In this document: piece by piece, positions 41,304 to 49,142 of the stretch
Layout: every line of letters starts with the position of its first letter
Position numbering within the stretch: the first letter of the stretch is position 1
Made by a program: the position numbers and the translations under genes
Source of the DNA: Candidatus Bipolaricaulis anaerobius
GTDB lineage: Bacteria; Bipolaricaulota; Bipolaricaulia; Bipolaricaulales; Bipolaricaulaceae
Assembly: GCF_900465355.1 (NCBI RefSeq)
Contig: NZ_LS483254.1
Span: 310,001 to 374,000 of the forward strand
Direction: 5' to 3'
Length of the DNA stretch: 64,000 nucleotides
Notes under the pieces: generated by a model
What the model saw: the letters and a program-made list of their open reading frames with translations, nothing else
Told to the model about the DNA's origin: nothing
The model's database searches: none

Positions 41304-42254
41304 CTACGGTTGGGGGAACGCGAGGTCGGAGGGCCCCCACTGCGAGAGTACCGCCCCGGGGAGCGAGGTCTGGATGAGCTCGTGGATGATCTCCGCGTGC
41401 TTCACCTTCTCGCGGCCCCAGTCGGCGAGCATCTGCCCCGACACCCACGGCTTGTACAACGCCCCTGGGCCGGCGACGCACGCGGGGCCCGGTTCGAGCT
41501 TGAAGTAGCACGGGGCGCAGGTCCGCACCATCTCCGGGGCATCGTAGAACCGGTTGAACCCGCCGAAGCTGTCGGTGAGGAAGATGTGGAGGTCCATCGG
41601 CAGGCGCACGGCCTGGCGGATCGCGGCCAGCTCCGGCAGGTCGAGGTCCCCCACCGGATTGAACGTGTTCGCCCCCAAGCTCTCGAGGACCTTGGCCCCC
41701 GCGGCGTTCCCGTGCCCGGCGAACACCGAGACCTTGAACACGACGTCCGGGGGGAGATCCCCCGTGGCCCTCATCTGGGCAAGGAGCCACAGGAGCCCCT
41801 CGTCGAGGACGAGGAACCCACGGAACCCAACCTCCACCGCGCGCACGATGTCGGCGATCACGTAGCGCAGCTGATCTGAGCCCCGAAACCGGAGGCCGGA
41901 CATGCTCCCCTCCGGCGTCACGAGCTGGCGGCCGGTGTCCCACCCCGAGCGGGGGCCGGGGGTGAGGATCACCTCCACCTTCGCCTCCGCCGCGATCTGG
42001 GCGAAGGCCTTGAGCTCGCTCCGGGTGAGGAGCGTTGCCCCCATGACCACCGAGATCATCCGGTGCACGGCGATCTTTCGCTTGCGCGCTTCGTCGATGA
42101 CCGCCTCCAGGACCTCCGGCCGCTCGACCCCGGAGATCTCCATCCGGTACTGGGCCCCGTCGGGGAAACGGTGAGGGCTCGTCGGGAGATCGTACGCATC
42201 CCGGCCCGGGATCCCGTGTTTCTCCATGAGCTTTGCTACCTTCCGCTGGTCCAT
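41304..42254 (-). CDS. U32-peptidase-like TIM-barrel protein
   Basis: 316 aa; ATG at 42254 with AGGAGG upstream (a frame open to 42386 is rejected). Recognisable pieces are KIAVHRMISVVMGATLLTRSEL, EVILTPGPRSGWDTGRQ, GFRGFLVLDEG, VVFKVSVFAGHGNAAGAKVLESLGANTFNPVGDLDL, and a Cys-bearing TCAPCYFKLEPGP. It resembles the U32 peptidase/TIM-barrel family but without a clear catalytic pair, so the peptidase label is tentative. It precedes glnA by 8 bp, forming a three-gene unit with the P1 peptidase. Confidence 0.65.
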   Translation of the reverse strand: MDQRKVAKLMEKHGIPGRDAYDLPTSPHRFPDGAQYRMEISGVERPEVLEAVIDEARKRKIAVHRMISVVMGATLLTRSELKAFAQIAAEAKVEVILTPGPRSGWDTGRQLVTPEGSMSGLRFRGSDQLRYVIADIVRAVEVGFRGFLVLDEGLLWLLAQMRATGDLPPDVVFKVSVFAGHGNAAGAKVLESLGANTFNPVGDLDLPELAAIRQAVRLPMDLHIFLTDSFGGFNRFYDAPEMVRTCAPCYFKLEPGPACVAGPGALYKPWVSGQMLADWGREKVKHAEIIHELIQTSLPGAVLSQWGPSDLAFPQP

Positions 42255-42406
42255 CGTGCCTCCTGATTCGGTTGAGGAGTGGACCGATGATACCCGCAAC
42301 GGAGGGCAGCGGGGTGAGGGGCTGCACTCGCCGGATGGGCAGGAGATCACGTGCCCCCTCTCGGTGACCGGCCCGACTCGCAGCAAGACCGCGACCGAGC
42401 CTCTCG

Positions 42407-42451
42407 ATGACGCCTGCCATCGAACTCCGCAACCTCACGAAGCTCTACGGC
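42407..42451 (+). pseudogene. Fossil 5' end of an ABC transporter ATP-binding gene
   Basis: Fifteen codons from ATG at 42407 read MTPAIELRNLTKLYG, the standard first strand of an ABC ATPase, after which the sequence turns into unrelated Pro/Gly-rich coding without Walker A. The frame stays open to 42778, but that part is antisense to the GGDEF gene. It looks like a remnant left by a deletion. Confidence 0.55.
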
Positions 42452-42476
42452 CCTTCTCCAGGACCGCACGGGGGGC

Positions 42477-44096
42477 CTAGCTCCGGACATCTCCCCGTGC
42501 TGTGCAGACCCGGTTTCGTCCCATCCCTTTTGCGCGGTACAGGGCCCCATCGGCCGCGTGCACGAGCTCGTCCGGGGTCACGCCGTGGTCGGGGAAGGCC
42601 GCGGCCCCGGCGGACAGGGTCGGACCCGTCCCGAGACCGAGGCCAGGGACCATGGCCGCGGCGAACGCGCGGCGAATTTCGTCCGCCCGCCCTACGGCCG
42701 TGGAGAGGTCCGTCTCCGGCAGGACGAGCACGAACTCCTCCCCCCCCAGCCGACAGGCGATGTCCCCCGGGCGGGTGAGGCGGGTCAACAGCCGTCCGAG
42801 CACAACGAGCAGCTCGTCCCCCACGCGGTGACCGTAGGTATCGTTCGTCTTCTTGAAGAGGTCGATGTCGAACAGCACCACCGCCAGAGGGCGGCCGTCG
42901 TGCGTGGCCCGCTCGAGGAGGCGGGGGAAGGCCTCGTCGAAGTACCGGCGGTTGAACACCTTGGTCAACGGGTCGCGGAGCGCCTGCTCCCGAAGCTCCT
43001 TCTGGAGGCGCTGGACCTCCTGAACCTGTGCGTGCAATTCCTCGTTGGCCTCCTGGAGCATCGTCTCCGATCGATACTGCCCGGTCACGTCGCGGACAAC
43101 GAGGAGATGGCCAGTGGGCCCCGCGATGCCCCCCTTCAGGGGTGTCACCCGCACGTCGAGGCGGAGGAGGGGATCCTGGGACGCGGTGAGCTCGAGGTGG
43201 GACTCCTCATGCGGGAGGAGATGGGGTGCGATCTCCGGCCAGATCGCAAGCGCGTGAGCTGCTTCCGTTCCGAGGGCCTCCGCCGCCAGCGAGAGGAGAG
43301 CTCGCGCCGCTGGGTTGGAGTCCACGATCCGCCCCGCGGCGTCCACCACGATGATCCCGTCGCTCATCCGTTCGATGAGCGCCTCGCGGGCCGCCGGCAC
43401 CAGCTTGAACAGGTGGAGGGGGACGATGGCGACGGAGAGGGTGAGCCCGCTCAGGAGGAAGCTGATCGGCGCGAGGTCCAGCCCCGGGACGGGGGTGAGG
43501 CCTATCGTGTACAGGAGGCCACCGAGGATGGGGAACACCGCAGCAACCAAGATGGCCGCCGTCTGCCGCCGCTGGGGAATGGGCGCGCGGAGGGCAGAGG
43601 AGACGAGCAGGGACATGGCCAGGGCGAGGTAGATGTAGAGCCCAACGACCACGATGAAGAAGGCCGGGCCGTGGTGGTAGACGAGGATGTTGGACCTCGG
43701 CGGCCCGGAGGTGAAGCCGGTCCAGATCCAGTGGTGAAGGTCGTTCGTCGCCACGAGGGCGACCTGGGCGATGGGGAGGGCCCATAGGAGCGCCAACGTG
43801 CGCCGCGACCTCCCCGCGGTCCGCCCGGTGTAACGGAGGGCGAAGAAGAGGAACAGAGCCGCAGAGCTTCCTGAGCCCGCGTATTCGAGGGTGGACAGGA
43901 GGATCTTCAGACGGAGCGGGACGGCGGCAGATTCCAGCCCCACCGCGAGCGCCCACCACGCTACGGCGAACATGGTGGCGGCGAGAGCAGGGATGCCCCG
44001 GATCCGGCGGTAGCGCATGAGGCCAATCGCCACCCCAACCGCGAGGGCACTCGTGGTAAGGAGCACGATCGCCAGGGGTGTCCATTGCCAGGTCAT
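42477..44096 (-). CDS. Diguanylate cyclase with 7TM sensor and PAS domain
   Basis: 539 aa; ATG at 44096. N-terminal seven-helix membrane sensor (about 1-220, of the kind found in 7TM-histidine kinases), a PAS domain (about 235-340, ERMSDGIIVVDAAGRIVDSNPAA), a short coiled coil (LQEANEELHAQVQEVQRLQKEL) and a GGDEF domain starting at DPLTKVFNRRYFDEA. The active-site loop is GGEEF (451-455), with an RxxD inhibitory site (RPGD) five residues before it. It should make c-di-GMP in response to an unknown signal and be product-inhibited. It is monocistronic; no EAL protein is seen in the window. Confidence 0.92.
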   Translation of the reverse strand: MTWQWTPLAIVLLTTSALAVGVAIGLMRYRRIRGIPALAATMFAVAWWALAVGLESAAVPLRLKILLSTLEYAGSGSSAALFLFFALRYTGRTAGRSRRTLALLWALPIAQVALVATNDLHHWIWTGFTSGPPRSNILVYHHGPAFFIVVVGLYIYLALAMSLLVSSALRAPIPQRRQTAAILVAAVFPILGGLLYTIGLTPVPGLDLAPISFLLSGLTLSVAIVPLHLFKLVPAAREALIERMSDGIIVVDAAGRIVDSNPAARALLSLAAEALGTEAAHALAIWPEIAPHLLPHEESHLELTASQDPLLRLDVRVTPLKGGIAGPTGHLLVVRDVTGQYRSETMLQEANEELHAQVQEVQRLQKELREQALRDPLTKVFNRRYFDEAFPRLLERATHDGRPLAVVLFDIDLFKKTNDTYGHRVGDELLVVLGRLLTRLTRPGDIACRLGGEEFVLVLPETDLSTAVGRADEIRRAFAAAMVPGLGLGTGPTLSAGAAAFPDHGVTPDELVHAADGALYRAKGMGRNRVCTARGDVRS

Positions 44097-44180
44097 ACTG
44101 AAGGTGATTGTCGGATAAACAAAGAGGATGGCCCGGACCTCAGTCCCTTCCCCCCTGGACTGTGGTCGCGGGCGATTCGG

Positions 44181-44681
44181 TCACGGCAAGCCGGACGGGG
44201 CCCTGTGTAGCTCGAAATTGAGGAGGGCATCGCCGTCGAACGTGAACCGTCCGGCGAACCGCTCGCCGCGGAGCATCCACGGGAACCAGATGCGGTCATC
44301 GGCCCACATCCGGTCGAACGGGATCTCATCCACGGGGACCCAGAACGGGATCGCCTCGTCCGATTCCCGTGGCTCGCCGCGGCAGTCGCCCGCCCGAAAC
44401 ACGTGGACGAGGAGGGAAAGGCCGTCGGTGAACTGGAACCGGAGCTCACCGCACGGTTCGACGCCCAGCGGGGTGATCCCCAGCTCCTCTTCCACCTCGC
44501 GCACCGCGCACGCCGCCGGCGTTTCCCCATGCTCGACGTGGCCGCCCGGGCCGTTGACCTTGCCCGCCCCCAGGCCCCGCTTCTTGTGGATGAGGAGGAT
44601 CTGCCCATCGCGGATGACGAAGAGGAGCGTTGCCTCCTGCTCGGGTTCCCACCTCGCCCAGTCGATGTCTTCGATCCTCAT
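44181..44681 (-). CDS. NUDIX hydrolase (MutT-like)
   Basis: 166 aa; ATG at 44681. The Nudix box GGHVEHGETPAACAVREVEEELGI is complete, so the metal site is intact. The N-terminus (TLLFVIRDGQILLIHKKRGLGAGKVNGPGG) and the C-terminal FDRMWADDRIWFPWML resemble the MTH1/8-oxo-dGTP diphosphatase subgroup; the exact substrate is uncertain. Monocistronic, with a TAGAAT box 12 bp before the ATG. Confidence 0.88.
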   Translation of the reverse strand: MRIEDIDWARWEPEQEATLLFVIRDGQILLIHKKRGLGAGKVNGPGGHVEHGETPAACAVREVEEELGITPLGVEPCGELRFQFTDGLSLLVHVFRAGDCRGEPRESDEAIPFWVPVDEIPFDRMWADDRIWFPWMLRGERFAGRFTFDGDALLNFELHRAPSGLP

Positions 44682-44693
44682 GTCCTAGAGGAC

Positions 44694-44699
44694 ATTCTA
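44694..44699 (-). promoter_or_regulatory. -10 element (TAGAAT) of the NUDIX gene
   Basis: TAGAAT on the minus strand ends 12 bp before the ATG at 44681, placing the expected start of transcription within a few bases of the start codon. No clear -35. Confidence 0.45.
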
Positions 44700-44997
44700 C
44701 CCGGGCCCGTGCCCGGGAGGAGCAAGTTCCCACCGGATGATGATTCTCGCGAGGTGAGCCGGGGCAAGCGAGACCTCTCCCGGTCGGTTCGATGTTTGGG
44801 GCCGTGGTGGCGCCAGGGGGTCACCGGCGGTGAGGGACGCGTCCCCCGTCTGCTGGGTCTCCCCGAAGCGGCGGATAGCGAGCCGCTCCTCTATACTCCC
44901 GATGCCCCCGGTGATCGGGGAGCCCGCGCCCTGGGGTTGTGCTTACGGCCCTCTCGCGAGCGGGGGGGCAGGGCTTGCCCGTAGGCGAAGGAGGTGC
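44700..44997. other. Intergenic stretch with hairpins, no gene seen
   Basis: No convincing coding frame. It contains a 7 bp perfect hairpin CCCGGGC/GCCCGGG at 44700-44717, a TATACT box at 44892-44897 on the plus strand without a good -35, and short GC hairpins near 44904-44985 upstream of the small ORF and the DUF1538 gene. I do not recognise a riboswitch. Confidence 0.4.
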
Positions 44998-45162
44998 GTG
45001 AGGAAGGGGACGTTCGAGCCGGATAACGTTGAGCTGGTGGGTATCGCGGCAGCTGCCGGTCGGGGATGTGGTGTGTCCCGGTGTGGGACTACGATCACGG
45101 CGACAGCGCTGGAGCCAAGGTGGCCACCCAACCGGGGCAACTTCCACCTGCATCCTTGTTGA
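44998..45162 (+). CDS. Small hypothetical ORF upstream of DUF1538
   Basis: 54 codons from GTG at 44998, preceded by a strong AAGGAGGTGC site and ending 12 bp before the DUF1538 start. The product begins MRKGTFEPDNVELVGIAAAAG and has three cysteines; it matches no family I know. The ribosome site argues for translation; composition is not decisive. It may be a leader peptide or a remnant. Confidence 0.35.
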   Translation: MRKGTFEPDNVELVGIAAAAGRGCGVSRCGTTITATALEPRWPPNRGNFHLHPC

Positions 45163-45174
45163 GGAGGGACCAGA

Positions 45175-45861
45175 GTGCTCAAGGACTTGCTCTATGCCTT
45201 TAGGATCCTAAGCCCCATTGTCTTCGGTCTCGCATTGTTTCAAATCCTGATCCTGAGAAGCCCCCTTCAGAAACCCTATACCCTGTTGGGAGGTTATCTC
45301 CTGACCCTTGTCGGCCTGTTTATGTTCTTGAAGGGGATCTCCCTCTGCCTGATCCCCATCGGGGAATCCGTTGGCTCCAACCTGCCGGCGTTGGGCAGCC
45401 GAGTGCTGATCATCGGCGTGGGGTTCCTGTTGGGGTACCTGTCCACCCTGGCTGAACCGGCGCTTCAAGCCTTGGCCATGGAGGTTGAGGAGGTTTCTAT
45501 CGGCGCTTTGCCGAAGAGCACGCTGGTCCATGCGGTGGCCGTCGGCTTCGGCGTCGGGATGTCGCTAGGCATCGCCAAGATCCTCTTCCGGATCTCCTCA
45601 GCGAAGATCATCATCCCTCTCCTATTGGTCAGCCTTGTGCTCACGTATTTCGCCCCGGCGGGCATCGTGGGCATCGCCTTTGATTCTGCCAGCGCCACAA
45701 CCGGTCCGATCAACATTCCCATCAGCATGGCGATCGGCATCGGCCTTTCCAAAGTCATTGTCGGTAGCGACCCGTTGCTGAACGGGTTTGGCTTGGTGGG
45801 CCTTACTTCACTTGGCAGCGCCATTTCCGTTCTGGTGATGGGGATGTTCAGTGGGATCTAG
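45175..45861 (+). CDS. DUF1538 family membrane protein
   Basis: 228 aa from GTG at 45175 with GAGGAGGGA upstream. About six to seven membrane helices. DUF1538 marks: GLFMFLKGISLCLIPIGESVGS, LLGYLSTLAEPALQALAMEVEEVS, and AFDSASATTGPINIPISMAIGIGLS. It is one half of the usually two-part family, probably an ion-linked transporter-like protein, but no substrate is assigned. It is followed by a P-II-like gene, suggesting allosteric control of transport. Base composition is noticeably less GC-rich than its surroundings. Confidence 0.87.
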   Translation: MLKDLLYAFRILSPIVFGLALFQILILRSPLQKPYTLLGGYLLTLVGLFMFLKGISLCLIPIGESVGSNLPALGSRVLIIGVGFLLGYLSTLAEPALQALAMEVEEVSIGALPKSTLVHAVAVGFGVGMSLGIAKILFRISSAKIIIPLLLVSLVLTYFAPAGIVGIAFDSASATTGPINIPISMAIGIGLSKVIVGSDPLLNGFGLVGLTSLGSAISVLVMGMFSGI

Positions 45862-45892
45862 CTGGTTAGCAGAGAATGAGGGGGGTCCAGTT

Positions 45893-46210
45893 ATGCACTT
45901 CATCGTTGTGATCATCGTCGTGGCCCGCGGGCAAGCTGACCACGTCGTGGAAGAAGCGAAGAAGGCGGGGGCATTGGGGGCTACCATCCTGTTCGGACGG
46001 GGGACAGGGGAGAAGGAGTTCAGGAAATTCTTCGATCTGCACATTGAATCATCCAAAGAGGTCATCTTCATACTGACCGAAGAAGAGAAGAGCAGACCGA
46101 TCGTCAAGGCCGCGGTCGAGGCTGGGAGGCTCAACGATCCAGGGACCGGCATCCTCTTCACCATGCCGGTGATCGATGTCATCGGCCTGCACCATCGGGA
46201 ACCCCTGTAG
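45893..46210 (+). CDS. P-II-like signalling protein
   Basis: 105 aa; ATG at 45893 after a GGGGGT site. The P-II fold is suggested by HFIVVIIVVARGQADHVVEEAKKAGALGATILFGRGTG and KEVIFILTEEEKSRPIVKAAVEAGRL plus DPGTGILFTMPVIDVIGL. The T-loop tyrosine uridylylation motif of GlnB is absent, so it belongs to the divergent transporter-associated group. It is 31 bp after DUF1538 and probably binds a nucleotide to gate that membrane protein (inference from pairing). Confidence 0.8.
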   Translation: MHFIVVIIVVARGQADHVVEEAKKAGALGATILFGRGTGEKEFRKFFDLHIESSKEVIFILTEEEKSRPIVKAAVEAGRLNDPGTGILFTMPVIDVIGLHHREPL

Positions 46211-46420
46211 GTGCAACTTCCGTGGCCTCACGGGGCACCAGACCAGCGGGGGTGTCTTCGGCCGGTCGGGTGGAGGGAGCCACCGCCGCCGGGCGGGAAC
46301 CCGTGGTTCCGCTCAAGGGGAGGAAGCGGGCAGCGCAGAATGCGTTTCCCCAAGCCCGAGCAGCTTGGGAACCGGAGTGGGTTCAGCTGGCCGCTCGCCC
46401 GCGCCACACACCTGGGCGCG

Positions 46421-46426
46421 TATAAT
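46421..46426 (+). promoter_or_regulatory. -10 element (TATAAT) of pheS
   Basis: Consensus TATAAT ending 8 bp before the pheS ATG, with no ribosome binding site between. This predicts a leaderless transcript. No recognisable -35. Confidence 0.65.
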
Positions 46427-46434
46427 CGGGCCCC

Positions 46435-47436
46435 ATGACCCTCGACGAGCTGGAGGCGCGGTGCGAGGAAGTGCGGATGGAGTGGGCGCAGGCGAGCGCC
46501 GCCGCCCACGACCCAGAAGCGCTAGAGGCGCTGCGGGTCCGGTTCCTCGGCCGCAAGGGTTCGGTCACGTCGCTCTTCGACGCGCTTCGTGCCCTTCCCC
46601 CCGATGCGCGGGCCACCGCCGGGAAGCTCCTCAATGCCCTCAAGGGGGAGATCACCGCCGCGCTCGACGACCGTCGGGGGGCGCTCGAGCGGGAGGCGAT
46701 CGGAGCCCGGCTCCAGGCTGAGCGATGCGACCTCTCCCTCCCCGGGACGTGGCGGCCGCTGGGGCGGCTCCATCCCCTGACCCAGGTCCGCCTCGAGATC
46801 GAGGACATCTTTCAGAAGCTCGGGTTCGATGTGGCGAGTGGGCCCGAGGTGGAGACGGACTACTACAACTTCGAGGCCCTCGCGATCGGGGCCGATCACC
46901 CCGCGCGGGACGATTGGGACTCGTTCTATATTGAGGATCGCCTCCTCCTCCGCACGCACACCTCGCCGGTGCAGATCCGGGTCATGAAGTCCCAGCCCCC
47001 TCCGGTGCGGATCGTGTGCCCGGGCCGCTGCTACCGGCGGGACGACCCCGATGCCACCCACTCCCCGGTGTTCCACCAGATCGAGCTTTTGTGGGTGGAG
47101 AAGGGGCTCACGATGGCCCATCTGAAGTGGATCATCGGGGAGTTCGTGAGCGCGTTCTTCGGCCCCGGGTACGAAATGCGCTTCTCTGCGGACTTTTTCC
47201 CGTTCACCGAGCCGTCGGCCCAGATCCACATCCGCCGACCCCCCGGGGATTGGCTGGAGATCATGGGGGCGGGGATGGTGGACCCGGCGGTCTTGGTCGA
47301 GGTCGGCTACGATCCGGAGGAGGTCAGCGGGTTCGCGTTCGGGCTCGGGGTGGAGCGGATGGCGATGCTCCGCTGGGGGATCGAGGACATCCGCCTCTTC
47401 TACCAGAACGACATCCGGTTCCTTTCACAGTTCTAG
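46435..47436 (+). CDS. pheS: Phenylalanyl-tRNA synthetase alpha subunit
   Basis: 333 aa, normal length. N-terminal coiled coil (about 1-90) then the class II catalytic domain: HPLTQVRLEIEDIFQKLGF (motif 1), GRCYRRDDPDATHSPVFHQIELLWVEKG (motif 2), FPFTEPSAQIHI, and motif 3 GFAFGLGVERMAMLRWGIEDIR. Charges tRNA-Phe together with PheT, which is not encoded next to it: the next gene is on the opposite strand. ATG at 46435 is 8 bp after a TATAAT box. Confidence 0.95.
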   Translation: MTLDELEARCEEVRMEWAQASAAAHDPEALEALRVRFLGRKGSVTSLFDALRALPPDARATAGKLLNALKGEITAALDDRRGALEREAIGARLQAERCDLSLPGTWRPLGRLHPLTQVRLEIEDIFQKLGFDVASGPEVETDYYNFEALAIGADHPARDDWDSFYIEDRLLLRTHTSPVQIRVMKSQPPPVRIVCPGRCYRRDDPDATHSPVFHQIELLWVEKGLTMAHLKWIIGEFVSAFFGPGYEMRFSADFFPFTEPSAQIHIRRPPGDWLEIMGAGMVDPAVLVEVGYDPEEVSGFAFGLGVERMAMLRWGIEDIRLFYQNDIRFLSQF

Positions 47437-47494
47437 GCGCCTCGCTCGACCAGGCCTTCCGCCTCACCCCCCATCGCGGGTCGCCCATTTTTCC

Positions 47495-48268
47495 CTAGCG
47501 GGCACCCCAGGTGCGGAACGCTGCCTTGCCCTCCGCGGTGAGGAACGCCCAGCGGATGAGGCTCGTCCGATCGCGGTCAAGCGAGATCCCCCCGTGATCG
47601 AGCCAGGCGTGGACGGCTCCCAGGAGTTCCTTGATTCCCTGCGGTGTGGGGGCGGAGAGGAGGGCCGCCATCCGGGCAGGGATCTCCTCCGGAACGCCGA
47701 GGAGCCGCAGCTCCTCCGCCGCCCAATGGCGGGTCGGGGCCCACGAACCGCAGACCACGGCGAGGAGCTTCGTCAGAGCCACTAAGCCTTCCCCGAGGAC
47801 GAGCCGCGTGGCGAGGTCGCTCCCCCGGTCGAGGCACTTCGCCGCCCGGCCGAGGGCGAACACCGTCTCCAGGTAATGGACCCGCACCCGCGTCGCTTGC
47901 ACCTCCGCCGGCAGCGCTGCCAGACGGGGGAACAGCTCACCAAGCAAGCGCTGGGGATCGTGGAGGATCACCGCGTGCTGGAACGGGTAGTGGTCGAGGT
48001 CGAGGGGCGAGCGCTCCATCGCCGCGAGCTCGCTCCACGGCCGGAGGTAGAACTCGTGGTCCACCCGCCGCGGTGGCCCATCTTCGATTGCGAACACGTG
48101 CCGCTCCTCCAGCCCGGTTCGCTCATAGGCCTCATCCTCCACCGCGACCTCGAGGTCGTAATCGGAGATCCGGTCCCGGAACGGTCGGCTCGCCGAGCCG
48201 ACGAGGTACACCCCGATCACCCCCGGCCGCCCTACGTACCTCTGCGCAAGCTCCCGTGCGTGCTCCAT
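47495..48268 (-). CDS. Nucleotidyltransferase with DUF4037-like C-terminus
   Basis: 257 aa. Pol beta-type nucleotidyltransferase core GVYLVGSASRPFRDRISDYDLEVAVED (GS then DxD-type acids), followed by an all-helical region with WAAEELRLLG, as in DUF4037 proteins. These transfer nucleotides to small molecules or proteins; the substrate is unknown. A TAGGAT box ends 6 bp before the ATG. Convergent with pheS and therefore not part of a pheST operon. Confidence 0.75.
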   Translation of the reverse strand: MEHARELAQRYVGRPGVIGVYLVGSASRPFRDRISDYDLEVAVEDEAYERTGLEERHVFAIEDGPPRRVDHEFYLRPWSELAAMERSPLDLDHYPFQHAVILHDPQRLLGELFPRLAALPAEVQATRVRVHYLETVFALGRAAKCLDRGSDLATRLVLGEGLVALTKLLAVVCGSWAPTRHWAAEELRLLGVPEEIPARMAALLSAPTPQGIKELLGAVHAWLDHGGISLDRDRTSLIRWAFLTAEGKAAFRTWGAR

Positions 48269-48403
48269 GGGCGAATCCTACCCGCGAAGGGTGGGGGAGC
48301 CGGGACAGGCCCGAGGCCCGTGGCCGGGCGTGGCTCCCCGACCCGCAGGCCCCCGCCCAGCCGTGAGGGGGCTCACCGCCCCGCGTGGCGACGGCCGCGG
48401 TCG

Positions 48404-49135
48404 CTAGCCCAGCCCCGGAGCACCTCCGCGACCCACATCGTACGCCCTCGCTTCCCCATCAGGGCCCACAGCGAGGAGGGTCCCGTTCGGCATGGGTTCC
48501 CATCCCGCCCGGCCGTCCACGGGTTCGGACGCCACGACCACGGCCCCGTCCCCCCCGCGCCGATGGAGGGTGTAGTAGTCTGGATCCCGGGTGTGGCAAC
48601 AGAACGCGTAGAGGGAGGAGCCGTCGGTGAGGAGGAGGTTGAGGGCGGTGTAGTCGTGGATGAACCCGAGGAGCTCCCGCAGTGCCTCGACCAGCCGGTC
48701 CGGGGTCCGCGGGTGCCACGCCCCTGCGAGCCAGTCCAGGATTCGCTGGGAGTCCGTCCCGCTCCCGTCCCCGAGGGATGATGTGTCCCGCACGGTCCCG
48801 TTGTGGGCGAGGAACACCCCGTCCCGAACGAGGGGGTGGGCGTGGATCGCCCCCCGCATCGCCCGGTACTCGGGCGAGGCCTTGCGGGCGTGGGCGATGA
48901 GGAGCGTCGTCTCCGGGGACGGATCCCCGGGGAGCCCGTCGTTCCCAGCGAGAGCCCCCCCGCCCCAGCGGTGGAGCCTCATCCGACCCCGTGCGTCGCG
49001 GTAGGCCCACCCCACGCCATCGCGGTGGGGGGCCTTCGCCCCGCGGAGGCTGAGCGCGAGGAGCCCATGATCCTCCAGGAGGTACCGGCGGAGGGGGAAC
49101 GGTGTTCCGGCGAGGGCCCCGACGAGCCGGCACAT
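48404..49135 (-). CDS. Class II glutamine amidotransferase (YafJ/EgtC-like)
   Basis: 243 aa. The N-terminal Cys2 (MCRLVGALAG) is the Ntn nucleophile after Met removal. Further marks are HRDGVGWAYRD, LIAHARKAS, HPLVRDGVFLAHNGTV and FIHDYTALNLLLTDG. Hydrolyses glutamine or a gamma-glutamyl bond; partner unknown. It lies 7 bp after the flavin reductase gene, so the two may be co-transcribed. The 135 bp downstream contain no recognisable gene. Confidence 0.87.
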   Translation of the reverse strand: MCRLVGALAGTPFPLRRYLLEDHGLLALSLRGAKAPHRDGVGWAYRDARGRMRLHRWGGGALAGNDGLPGDPSPETTLLIAHARKASPEYRAMRGAIHAHPLVRDGVFLAHNGTVRDTSSLGDGSGTDSQRILDWLAGAWHPRTPDRLVEALRELLGFIHDYTALNLLLTDGSSLYAFCCHTRDPDYYTLHRRGGDGAVVVASEPVDGRAGWEPMPNGTLLAVGPDGEARAYDVGRGGAPGLG

Positions 49136-49142
49136 CGTCCGA

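Noticed and set aside
42407-42778. Complete plus-strand gene
   Set aside because: Only the first 15 codons look like an ABC ATPase; the remainder is antisense to the GGDEF domain.
44700-44717. Terminator
   Set aside because: Good 7 bp hairpin but no T-tract on either strand.
46296-46310. T-box or other riboswitch ahead of pheS
   Set aside because: Only a 6 bp hairpin GGAACC/GGTTCC; no T-box consensus, and the TATAAT box lies downstream of it, next to the ATG.
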